This document shows positions 24,925 to 32,990 of a DNA stretch of 64,000 bases, piece after piece (position 1 is the first letter of the stretch; each line of letters starts with the position of its first letter). The position numbers and the translations under genes are program-made. Source of the DNA: Alkalicoccus daliensis (lineage in GTDB: Bacteria; Bacillota; Bacilli; Bacillales; Salisediminibacteriaceae); contig NZ_FNIL01000005.1 of assembly GCF_900103955.1 (NCBI RefSeq), positions 62,001 through 126,000 of the forward strand, in the 5' to 3' direction. The notes below the pieces were generated by a model. The model worked only from the letters and a program-made list of their open reading frames with translations, had not been told where the DNA came from and did not search any database.

Positions 24925-26564
24925 GCATTTTCCTCCTGTAAGATAAGCAGTCTTCTGCGCAGCTCAGGGTCGGTTGGATACAGATAAAGACCATGAATTC
25001 CCCGCTTCATTAATACGTTTAATGAGTTGAGAATAATCTGTTCCTTAATTCTTTCATTCTCTTCTTTGCTGAGGTCACTTCGGGAAGCAAATGCTCCGCG
25101 GTCCTGATACGCAGCTGGATCAATGAAAAGCTGATCGTTTTCTTCATCATATTTTATAGAGGGTCCGAGAACGACACCAACATAATTTAAGTCAAACCCC
25201 TGGACTGTATAAATAGAGCCCACTTCTTTAATAGTCCCTGACTGCTCTGCCCACGTCAGATTATCCTGCGTCTGATTCCAGGGCATATGGAGTCCGTCTT
25301 CATCCACATAATAAGTGTTCTTATCTTTTTTGTGCAGATAGTCAAATGTAGAGACGATACGGGAAAGTCCATATTGTTCATTTTTTTCCTCGATCGTTTT
25401 TCGGAATTGTGCAGGAGAATCAAACACTTTCAGTTCAAAATCCTTTGGTTTCCTTTCAGGAAGGGGGCGCAGCTGTTTCGTCAGAAATGCTTCAAGCCAG
25501 CTTCGTGCTTCCTCATCTATATTCATCCGCATCTGATTGGTTAAGTGCATCGTGTCTGCCTGGTAATGACTCGTGATTTCTTGCATAAGCCGTTCATTCC
25601 AGTAGCTTTTCAGCTTTAACACCTGCCGCCGGTCAAAAATGACAATCGTGATTCGGCTGCGTTTAATAATTTCGTCCAGATGATTGTCATAATGAAAATT
25701 ATTATAAGTATCAGGTTTGGACAGCAGCAAGTGTGCTTCATCAACCAGCGTAATATCTGCCATCCGTCCCTGTTTGTCCAGCTGGTTTACAAACGAAGTG
25801 GGCTTCACAAAGTTCTTCTTTTTTAAATTCGGGAGACTTCCTGCCATGCTTTTGTAAGTTTTCAGCATTTCTCCGTGATTTACCAGCAGGTAGTTATCTG
25901 TCTGGTAAAGAGGAGAGAAAGCTTCTGCAGCTGAATCCTGAATCGTGTTGAAAAGTGAACTCAGCAGGACGCTTTTTCCTGTCCCGGCGTCTCCTTCCAC
26001 GATAAAGACATGCTGGCCGGATGCCATCATGCGCTCGCGGCAAAAAGCAAGAATCCGCTCTTTGACCTCCACCTGCTCCGGGGTTAATTCTTTGTAAGGA
26101 GAAAGTTTATAGACATCTTTATTTTCGAGGGCGTCAATAGAGCCTTCTGCAATGTTTTCCTGACGAAGATGTTCCCAGATTTGATGAAAAAGATCCTCGT
26201 TGTAATACGCTTTATCATAGTAATTATGCATTTGCCGGGAAGCTGTCTGGCTTACGTTCTGCAGCCGGTAGCGGTTATCGGCAATAAACAGATTAATCAA
26301 TTTTGATTCTATATTATACGTCGCGGACTGGTTCAGCCGTTCATGTCCGATAAGAATAAAGCGGTCAAGTTTATGCCGCTTATTGTCCTTCAGATGCTGT
26401 TTCATGCGGCGTGATGCCTGCACCGTCTGGCCGATATAAGCATCCGGACGCCGTTTTTCGTTATGTAAAATATAGACGATTGGATAGTTGGAAAGGTGTT
26501 CTTCCTGCACTGCATTGACGGCAGCTGTATGGAACGGCAGCTGCTTAATAATTAACTTCTGCAT
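24921..26564 (-). CDS. GIY-YIG nuclease fused to DUF2075 P-loop ATPase
   Basis: A 547-aa fusion. Residues about 27-100 form a GIY-YIG endonuclease domain: PIVYIL, YIGQT (43-47), a conserved arginine nearby, and E86 in NIESKLINLF as the metal-binding glutamate. From about 165 on there is a DUF2075/Schlafen-like superfamily 1 helicase ATPase: Walker A EGDAGTGKS (190-198), Walker B LVDEAHLL (273-280), then motifs near RITIVIFDRRQ and SIYTVQGFDLNYVGV, where SF1 helicases bind nucleic acid. It probably cuts and translocates on nucleic acid. The tight overlap with a MazG-like gene marks a two-gene module that I suspect is defensive; no function has been shown here. Confidence 0.88.
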   Translation of the reverse strand: MQKLIIKQLPFHTAAVNAVQEEHLSNYPIVYILHNEKRRPDAYIGQTVQASRRMKQHLKDNKRHKLDRFILIGHERLNQSATYNIESKLINLFIADNRYRLQNVSQTASRQMHNYYDKAYYNEDLFHQIWEHLRQENIAEGSIDALENKDVYKLSPYKELTPEQVEVKERILAFCRERMMASGQHVFIVEGDAGTGKSVLLSSLFNTIQDSAAEAFSPLYQTDNYLLVNHGEMLKTYKSMAGSLPNLKKKNFVKPTSFVNQLDKQGRMADITLVDEAHLLLSKPDTYNNFHYDNHLDEIIKRSRITIVIFDRRQVLKLKSYWNERLMQEITSHYQADTMHLTNQMRMNIDEEARSWLEAFLTKQLRPLPERKPKDFELKVFDSPAQFRKTIEEKNEQYGLSRIVSTFDYLHKKDKNTYYVDEDGLHMPWNQTQDNLTWAEQSGTIKEVGSIYTVQGFDLNYVGVVLGPSIKYDEENDQLFIDPAAYQDRGAFASRSDLSKEENERIKEQIILNSLNVLMKRGIHGLYLYPTDPELRRRLLILQEENA

Positions 26565-26743
26565 ACTGAGGGACTCCTTCTGGTTATTTATTTTTATCCT
26601 ACCATAGACCAGAAAACAAAAGAGAGAAGAAATAAGTAAGAATTTTCATTCTATTGTATAATTGAAAATGTAAAACGAAATTTTCGCCAGTAAAAAATAG
26701 CATTAAAGAGTAATTTCAAAATAAAAAAAGAAAGCAGTGATTT

Positions 26744-27139
26744 ATGATGATCAAAGGAATACATCACAAAGCATTTCATGTAGTAGATATGGATCGATCG
26801 CTGGAGTTTTACTGCGATACGCTTGGTTTTCAAAAAGCATTTGAGCTGCATGAATCAGACGGCTCGCCCTGGATTGTCTATATTAAAATAGCGGAAGGCA
26901 GCTTTATAGAGCTTTTTTACGGCGGCACAGAAAGTGAGAAGCCTCAGCTCGATCACATCTGCTTTGAGGTGGAGGATATTCGTACTTTGGCTGAGCAGTT
27001 AAAGGAGCAGGGCATTCCTTTTGCAGCCGACCTTTCTCAGGGAAAAGATTTAAACTGGCAGTTCTGGATCAAAGATCCCGATGGGAATTGGCTGGAATTC
27101 ATGGAGATAAATCCGGAATCTCCGCAGATGAACAGCTGA
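26744..27139 (+). CDS. VOC (glyoxalase/bleomycin resistance) family protein
   Basis: A 131-aa vicinal-oxygen-chelate protein with two beta-alpha-beta-beta-beta modules. The metal-ligand positions look kept: H near residue 7 (IHHKAFHVVDM), E in FIELF, H in LDHICFEVED and E in WLEFMEI. It could be a lyase, dioxygenase or antibiotic-binding protein; sequence alone does not decide. The ribosome binding site is modest (AAAGAAAGCAG), and an ATG one codon later is also possible. It stands alone upstream of the broken PH-domain gene. Confidence 0.85.
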   Translation: MMIKGIHHKAFHVVDMDRSLEFYCDTLGFQKAFELHESDGSPWIVYIKIAEGSFIELFYGGTESEKPQLDHICFEVEDIRTLAEQLKEQGIPFAADLSQGKDLNWQFWIKDPDGNWLEFMEINPESPQMNS

Positions 27140-27178
27140 GGGTTTCAACAGGTGGAGGCTGGAAAGGGGGGAATACAT

Positions 27179-27539
27179 ATGGCAGAACTAAGCGCAATTA
27201 TGACATGGACCTTTACAGGGGAAACTTCTATTCCAAAAGAAATCAATGAAATACTGGTGGACAGGGAAGTGCCTGAAATTGCCTACAAAACCGTCCGGGA
27301 TGTGGCAGTCGTAACAAATAAGCGATTTATTATTGCAGATAAGCAGGGCATCACTGGAAAGAAAGTGGAGGTCTATACGATTCCGTTTAAATCAATTATC
27401 ATGTATTCAAAATGCAGGGACACTCGACTTTAATGCAGAGCTGGAACTTTGGACGAAAGCAGGTACCTTCAAGCTGAATCTGAACAAAAAGGTGGATATC
27501 CGAAAATTGGACCGGCTGATCGGAAAGCATATTTTATAA
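27179..27539 (+). pseudogene. Bacterial PH-domain protein, frameshifted
   Basis: The frame starting at ATG 27179 (after AAAGGGGGG) reads a bacterial PH-like protein up to IPFKSIIMYS, then a shift around the A run at 27409-27412 leads to an early stop at 27433. The next frame continues at once with NAGTLDFNAELELW and KVDIRKLDRLIGKHIL, the expected second half. Removing one base, or adding two, restores a protein of about 120 aa typical of the bPH_1 family. This is either a real recent mutation or a sequencing error. Family members are small cytosolic proteins of unclear role. Confidence 0.8.
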
Positions 27540-27576
27540 ATAAAGAATTAAGAAGTACATAAACAGCAGTACTACA

Positions 27577-27616
27577 CCTCGTTTTCCTGTCTCTATTCAG
27601 GAGAACGGGGTTTTTT
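27577..27616 (+). terminator. Terminator after the PH-domain gene
   Basis: CCTCGTTTTCCTG (27577-27589) pairs with CAGGAGAACGGGG (27598-27610) with wobble pairs, followed by six T. The next 220 bases (27617-27835) contain no convincing gene. Confidence 0.85.
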
Positions 27617-27835
27617 GAAAGGTTGCCGTTGGTCTGTTCCATGGAGTTGTTTTATAGTTGCAAGTATAAAAACTATGAATTCTCCCTCGAATGATTCGTG
27701 TCTCTCTTCATATTTTCCCATCTCATGTTTCATTTGTTTGAAGAAAATTTCTTTTTTCTCCCATCCTTCTTCTCCCTGCATGCAATATCACTTTTTTTAC
27801 CTGGGAAAATAGTTTATAATTAATATTCAGAGAAT

Positions 27836-27849
27836 AGAAAACGCTTTAA
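27836..27849 (+). promoter_or_regulatory. Candidate cre site upstream of mqo
   Basis: AGAAAACGCTTTAA matches the CcpA consensus TGWAANCGNTNWCA at all but two positions. It lies about 155 bases before the mqo start; catabolite repression of this TCA-cycle enzyme would be sensible. The leader between it and mqo has a small GGTG/CACC hairpin near 27940-27965 with no clear meaning. Confidence 0.35.
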
Positions 27850-28004
27850 TACATTATATAAGCAGAGTGATTTCTTTTGTCCAAGCAGTTCGAAAGAATT
27901 TGAATGAAACTGAGACACATTTCATAAGCATGAGAAGCAGAGGTGGGCGTCCTGAAGTGCACCTGTTTCTTACTGTAAATTTCATGATATAAGGATGGTC
28001 ATAG

Positions 28005-29510
28005 ATGAGCAACCAAGATTACAAATCAGATGTTATTTTAATCGGTGCTGGAATAATGAGTGCCACTTTAGGCACCATTTTAAAAGAACTTGTGCCGGAG
28101 TGGAAAATTACGATACTTGAAAAGCTTCCCAAAGCGGGAGAAGAAAGCTCGAATGAATGGAACAATGCCGGAACCGGGCATGCTGCACTATGTGAATTAA
28201 ATTACACAAACGAAAAGCCGGATGGTTCTATCGACCTTTCCAAAGCGGAAAAGATTAACGAGCATTTCCAGATATCCAAGCAGTTCTGGTCCTACCTCGT
28301 CGATCAAAAGAGAATCCGCAATCCGCATGAGTTTATTATGCCGCTTCCGCATATCAGCTTTGTACACGGGGACGATAACGTTACTTTTCTGAAAAAACGG
28401 TACGAGGCAATGAGAGCACATCCTTTGTTCCGCAACATCGAATACAGCGAAGATCCACAGACGCTGAAGGACTGGTTCCCGCTGATGATGGAAAAGCGTG
28501 ATCCGCAGCAGCCGGTTGCGGCAACGAAAATAGACGGTGGAACGGATGTGAATTTCGGTGCCCTGACGTTGAAACTGACAGATCACCTTAAAGCACAGAA
28601 CGTTTCCATCCAGTATAACCGCCGTGTGGACAACCTGACCCAGCAGAAAGACGGCTCCTGGGAACTGAAAGTGAAAAATGAAGAGAGTGGACAGGATGAA
28701 AGCCATGGCGCCCGGTTTGTATTTATCGGCGGCGGCGGAAAAAGCCTGCACCTATTGCAGAAATCCGGTATCCCTGAAGGAAAGGGTATCGGTGGCTTCC
28801 CGGTCAGCGGCCAGTTTATGGTCTGCAAAAACCCGGATGTCATTCAGCGGCATAATTCCAAGGTATACGGGAAAGCGCCTGTAGGAGCTCCTCCGATGTC
28901 TGTACCTCACCTGGATACCCGCTATATCGAAAACAAGCGGACGCTTCTGTTCGGGCCGTTTGCAGGTTTCTCTCCGAAATTCCTGAAAACCGGGTCCATG
29001 TTTGATTTGTTTACTTCAATTAAACCGAACAATGTGCTGACAATGCTTGCGGCGGGCGGAAAAGAAATGGCACTGACAAAGTACCTTATCGGGCAAGTGC
29101 TGCTGTCCAAAGAAAAGCGGATGGACGCTCTGCGTGAATTTGTGCCGGATGCGAAAAGTGAGGACTGGGAACTTGTTGTATCCGGACAGCGTGTTCAGGT
29201 CATTAAGGATACTGAGGAAAATGGGAAAGGAACGCTCCAGTTCGGAACAGAAGTAATTACTTCAGAAGACGGTTCGATTGCAGCACTTCTCGGTGCCTCG
29301 CCCGGCGCTTCTACTGCCGTGCACGTGATGCTGGATATATTAAACAGATGCTTCCCGGAAGAGATGAAAGAATGGGAGCCGAAAATTAAAGAAATGATCC
29401 CTTCCTATGGACATTCGCTGATCGAAAACACAGATCTCCTGCAGGAAACAGAACGATTTGCCTCAGAGAAGCTGGGATTATCAGTGGAAGAACAGCTGGA
29501 TCATGCCTAA
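28005..29510 (+). CDS. mqo: Malate:quinone oxidoreductase
   Basis: A 501-aa FAD-dependent peripheral membrane dehydrogenase that oxidises malate to oxaloacetate and passes electrons to quinone. The N-terminal Rossmann motif is [15 protein letters not shown], followed by the family-specific [21 protein letters not shown] block; GGGGKS and a C-terminal [11 protein letters not shown] segment complete the FAD site. The length is normal for the family. The gene is preceded by AAGGA about 10 bases upstream and closed by its own terminator, so it is monocistronic. Confidence 0.96.
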   Translation: MSNQDYKSDVILIGAGIMSATLGTILKELVPEWKITILEKLPKAGEESSNEWNNAGTGHAALCELNYTNEKPDGSIDLSKAEKINEHFQISKQFWSYLVDQKRIRNPHEFIMPLPHISFVHGDDNVTFLKKRYEAMRAHPLFRNIEYSEDPQTLKDWFPLMMEKRDPQQPVAATKIDGGTDVNFGALTLKLTDHLKAQNVSIQYNRRVDNLTQQKDGSWELKVKNEESGQDESHGARFVFIGGGGKSLHLLQKSGIPEGKGIGGFPVSGQFMVCKNPDVIQRHNSKVYGKAPVGAPPMSVPHLDTRYIENKRTLLFGPFAGFSPKFLKTGSMFDLFTSIKPNNVLTMLAAGGKEMALTKYLIGQVLLSKEKRMDALREFVPDAKSEDWELVVSGQRVQVIKDTEENGKGTLQFGTEVITSEDGSIAALLGASPGASTAVHVMLDILNRCFPEEMKEWEPKIKEMIPSYGHSLIENTDLLQETERFASEKLGLSVEEQLDHA

Positions 29511-29523
29511 GAAAAATTAATGA

Positions 29524-29562
29524 AACACCCTTCTGTATAAATGCAGGAGGGTGTTCTTCTTT
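29524..29562 (+). terminator. Terminator of mqo
   Basis: AACACCCTTCTG (29524-29535) pairs with CAGGAGGGTGTT (29544-29555), then CTTCTTT. Confidence 0.8.
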
Positions 29563-29580
29563 AGGGGTGCAAGGGAGTTG

Positions 29581-29769
29581 GATGTGAGCATAGCGGGCCG
29601 GGAGTTCAGTATAGAGGAGTTAGATGTTATTATAGAATGTTTGGATGTTAGTATAGCGTGTTTAGATGTTAATATAGGGCATTTGGATGTCAGTATAGCC
29701 GGATCGGAGTAAAATAGCGGCCGCGGGAGTAAAATAAGCGGGCACGAACGTAAATTAGCTGCTCTATTT
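29581..29769. repeat. 21-bp periodic array, copy 1
   Basis: About nine degenerate units start at exact 21-bp steps: 29581, 29602, 29623, 29644, 29665, 29686, 29707, 29728 and about 29748. Each begins GATGT or GAGTN and carries TATAG or AATAG eight or so bases later, for example GATGTTAGTATAGCGTGTTTA at 29644 shortened here to its unit length minus one. There is no spacer diversity as in CRISPR, and no palindrome within a unit. Because 21 is a multiple of three, one frame reads as a heptad LDVSIAC-like repeat, but no gene structure supports coding. Confidence 0.85.
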
Positions 29770-29850
29770 TGCAGTTTCTATAGGAAGCGGTCTGAAGTGA
29801 AGCAGGTAATATGCTCTGTAAAGGTTTTGCGTGCTGGAAGGCTGGAGAGA

Positions 29851-30018
29851 AGAGACAGCATAGCGGGCCGGGAGTTCAGTATAGAGGAGTTAGATGTTAT
29901 TATATGGTGTTTGGATGTTAGTATAGCGTGTTTAGATGTTAATATAGAGCATTTGGATGTCAGTATAGCCGGATTGGAGTAAAATAGCGGCCGTGGGAGT
30001 AAAATAGCACCCTGAAAA
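29851..30018. repeat. 21-bp periodic array, copy 2
   Basis: A second array with the same phase and unit order as copy 1: bases 29857-30006 align with 29587-29736 at an offset of 270 with about six differences over 150 bp. The 120 bases between the copies (29737-29856) are unrelated. The near identity implies recent duplication or gene conversion. Bases 30019-30156 carry the promoter region of the following diguanylate cyclase gene and no gene. Confidence 0.85.
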
Positions 30019-30156
30019 GCACGCTCCCAATGTTGAAATGCCCGCTACACGCAGACAGACACAAAATAATGGAAAAATAATGTAACGAAACTGCTGGATT
30101 TATGTCTTGTTTATGCTACATTAAAGATAAAATGAATATGAAGAGGGAGAAAGCAC

Positions 30157-31725
30157 GTGGACCTGAAATTAACTGCTTATATTACACTTATATGTACGTC
30201 GGGTGTGTTCAATTTATTTTTAGGTACATATGTGTTATTAAAACGCCACTATTTTACGAAAATCGCAAATTTCTTTGTTTTATATACTTTTCTCATTACG
30301 ATTTACTGTTTCGCCGCGGCGTTTGGGTTAATGGCAACTACGCTCGAAGAAATTAAATTCTGGACCACCGTGCAGTATATTGGTCTCGCCTTTTCTCCGC
30401 CAGCAGGGCTTCTGTTTATTAGGTATTATTTAGGTAAGCGGATTACAAAAAGAGGGACGGCGGCCTTAATGAGCTTCTCTGCCGTCACGCTGCTTCTCGT
30501 GGCAACAAATGATGTGCATCATTTTCACTATCGAGTATTCGACGTTCATCCCAGCATGGGGCTGCCTTATATTACTCAGGAAATTGGTATCTGGTATATG
30601 ATATATGGAACCTTTATTTTCTCCTGTATGTTTGCGGCGTTTCTGATGTTAGTATCCCGCTGGAAGGAAACGGAGAAAACTTACAGACCGCAGCTGATCG
30701 CTTTAATGATCAGCCAGCTTGTGCCAATGTGTACAGCATTTGTGTATTTAATTGGAGCAACGCCGCCGGGAATTGATCCAGTGCCGACGGTTTTGTGGAT
30801 TTCCTCCGCGCTGCTTCTCTGGTCTACTACTGCTTCCCGCTTGTTTACGATTATGCCGATAGCCAAGGAATCTATTTTCCACAGCATTCATGACGGTGTG
30901 ATCGTGCTCGACAGCCGGAATCAAATAATTGAATTTAACCAGGCTTCCAGCCGTATGTTTAATTTTTTAAAAAGATCACTGCTCGGCAGAGACTTCTCCT
31001 CTGTGTGGATCGAAGCTTGCGGGGAGCCCTTTCCGGCTGCCATGACGGATACTTCGTGCACGCAGGAATTCGAGTTTTCTGAATTTCCAAAGAAGGTTTA
31101 TCAAATCCGCACTTCTCCGCTGATGCAGGGAAGTGCGAAGAAAGGTATGCTGCTTATTTTCAGCGACTTTACTGAGCTGAAGCAGCTCCAGTGGAAACTG
31201 GAACATCAGGCGTATTATGATGAACTCACGAATGTTTATAATCGCAGAGCTTTCTTTCAGCATAGTGAGAAAATGTTCATCGAAGCACAAAAGAATGCAG
31301 TCCCTTTCACTGTCATTTTAACTGACATTGATTTTTTTAAATCTGTAAATGACACCTATGGTCATGATACAGGGGACGAGGTGTTAAAACACGTAGTAAA
31401 CAGCTGTCAGGAGCAGCTTTCGGAAGATATACTGTTTGCCAGGTATGGCGGGGAAGAATTTGTGGTTGCAGTAAGTGGAAAAACGCTGCTGGAAGTAGAA
31501 GCACTGGCCAATCAGCTGCGCGAGAACTTAGCGTGTCAGCCTGTATCTTTTCCCACTGGTCCCATTACTGTGACATTAAGCAGCGGCGTCGCTGCAGTGA
31601 CTGCTGAAGATAAGACTCTTTCCCAGTTATTAATAAAAGCAGACAAAGCACTTTACCAGGCAAAGGAAGCTGGAAGAAATAAAGTGCACGTTTATACAGC
31701 GCTTCAAGCTGAAAGCAGCATTTAA
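30157..31725 (+). CDS. Diguanylate cyclase, 7TM-PAS-GGDEF
   Basis: A 522-aa membrane protein. Seven N-terminal helices (about residues 5-235) look like the histidine-kinase-type 7TM sensor, followed by a PAS domain (about 243-345; SIHDGVIVLDSRNQIIEFN) and a GGDEF domain (about 355-515) with intact active site RYGGEEF, so it should make c-di-GMP from two GTP. The RxxD inhibitory site expected just before the signature is absent (LSED), so product inhibition may be missing. The start is GTG at 30157 after GAGGGAGA. It is followed about 80 bases later by a second cyclase gene on the same strand. Confidence 0.92.
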   Translation: MDLKLTAYITLICTSGVFNLFLGTYVLLKRHYFTKIANFFVLYTFLITIYCFAAAFGLMATTLEEIKFWTTVQYIGLAFSPPAGLLFIRYYLGKRITKRGTAALMSFSAVTLLLVATNDVHHFHYRVFDVHPSMGLPYITQEIGIWYMIYGTFIFSCMFAAFLMLVSRWKETEKTYRPQLIALMISQLVPMCTAFVYLIGATPPGIDPVPTVLWISSALLLWSTTASRLFTIMPIAKESIFHSIHDGVIVLDSRNQIIEFNQASSRMFNFLKRSLLGRDFSSVWIEACGEPFPAAMTDTSCTQEFEFSEFPKKVYQIRTSPLMQGSAKKGMLLIFSDFTELKQLQWKLEHQAYYDELTNVYNRRAFFQHSEKMFIEAQKNAVPFTVILTDIDFFKSVNDTYGHDTGDEVLKHVVNSCQEQLSEDILFARYGGEEFVVAVSGKTLLEVEALANQLRENLACQPVSFPTGPITVTLSSGVAAVTAEDKTLSQLLIKADKALYQAKEAGRNKVHVYTALQAESSI

Positions 31726-31811
31726 GAGCACCGTATCGCTTTATTTTAAAAAGATCGTTTATAATGATACTCAGCTGAAGAGGAAATCCATTTATTTTAG
31801 GAGTGTTCTAT

Positions 31812-32915
31812 TTGCTCATCGATGACTTATTAATTAATTTATGTATTCTTGTAGCACTGATATTTGGATATCAGCAAATAAGGTGGAAATTAAATGTAGG
31901 AAAGAAAAGCGCGACTTTTTCTTTCCTTTTCGACGGCATTGCAGGCGGAGTGCTGGGTATTATTCTGATGAACTACGCAATTGAAGTAACAGAGGGAACA
32001 ATTGTGGACCTGCGTTTTATTCCCGTGATGCTGCTCACACTGTTTATCAGCATTAAGCCCGCTGCCTTAAGTGCAGCAATCATTGTGATCGGACGTTTTC
32101 TGTTCGGCATCAATATATCTTCTTTTGGAGCTTTCTTCTGGATTGCGGGTATCCTGCTTGCTTATTTTATTATTCATAAGAAAATAAAAACGAGGGACGG
32201 TCTTTATAAAAAAGCTGTCTACATGATTATCGCAGCCAATGTGATTTTCTCTCTTATTATCACGTATCTTGTACAAGATGCAGCGATTCTTGCTCTGCTG
32301 CTTCCCGTTTACTGGGCTATTGCGTTTCTCGGGGGACTGATCAGCGTCTTTCTGGTAGATTATCAAAGCAGATCCAATTATCTGCTGCAGCGTTATCAAA
32401 AAGAAGCTTCGGTAGACTTTTTAACTGGACTGAACAACGTACGGCAGTTTGATAAAGTCTGGAATACAATGATGCAGAAAGCAAAAGAGAAAGAAGAACA
32501 AATTGCACTGCTCATGCTGGATATTGATTTTTTCAAAAAAGTAAATGATACATACGGTCACCCCGCGGGAGATAAAATTCTGGCAGAATTAGGAGAAGTA
32601 TTAAAAAGATCGACCCGTACGATTGATATTGTGTCACGAAATGGAGGAGAGGAGTTTTCTGTAATTCTTCCTGAATGCACCACCTCCCAGGCTGTGGAAA
32701 TCGCAGAACGTATTCAGAAGGCAGTGGAAGAGCATCCCTTTCCTGTTAATGAAGATAAAACAATCCGCCTTACCGTCTCTATCGGGGTTGCGGCTTATCC
32801 GGAGACAGTAAATGATCCGGAAAAAGTGGTGCAGCAGGCGGACGAATATTTATATAAAGCAAAGCATTCCGGCAGAAACAGGGTATGCTACCACAATGAA
32901 GTGCTGTCTCCATAG
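31812..32915 (+). CDS. Diguanylate cyclase, LYT-type 5TM-GGDEF
   Basis: A 367-aa protein with five or six membrane helices of the 5TMR-LYT type (about residues 5-185), as in LytS-like sensors and B. subtilis YhcK, then a GGDEF domain (about 200-365). The active site RNGGEEF is intact, and RTID five residues upstream of it is a complete RxxD product-inhibition site, unlike the preceding cyclase. TTG at 31812 is the likely start, 8 bases after AGGAG; the in-frame GTG at 31803 overlaps that site. The terminator stem reaches into the stop-codon region. Confidence 0.9.
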   Translation: MLIDDLLINLCILVALIFGYQQIRWKLNVGKKSATFSFLFDGIAGGVLGIILMNYAIEVTEGTIVDLRFIPVMLLTLFISIKPAALSAAIIVIGRFLFGINISSFGAFFWIAGILLAYFIIHKKIKTRDGLYKKAVYMIIAANVIFSLIITYLVQDAAILALLLPVYWAIAFLGGLISVFLVDYQSRSNYLLQRYQKEASVDFLTGLNNVRQFDKVWNTMMQKAKEKEEQIALLMLDIDFFKKVNDTYGHPAGDKILAELGEVLKRSTRTIDIVSRNGGEEFSVILPECTTSQAVEIAERIQKAVEEHPFPVNEDKTIRLTVSIGVAAYPETVNDPEKVVQQADEYLYKAKHSGRNRVCYHNEVLSP

Positions 32916-32931
32916 AGGCAGCACTTTTTTC
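32899..32931 (+). terminator. Terminator of the second diguanylate cyclase gene
   Basis: AGTGCTGTCTC (32900-32910) and GAGGCAGCACT (32915-32925) pair almost perfectly with loop CATA, followed by six T; the stem overlaps the end of the coding sequence. Confidence 0.85.
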
Positions 32932-32990
32932 CAATCTATAGTAAAATGCAGGTACTAGGAACTGTGTATTAAGACAGGTGGAGGGATCAG

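Noticed and set aside
29797-29982. ORF with a heptad-like LDVSIAC repeat
   Set aside because: The heptad arises because the DNA array has a period of 21 bases. Copy 1 of the array is not in an equivalent start-to-stop frame, and no ribosome binding site is present.
29581-30018. CRISPR array
   Set aside because: Units are directly contiguous and degenerate, with no unique spacers of constant length and no cas genes.
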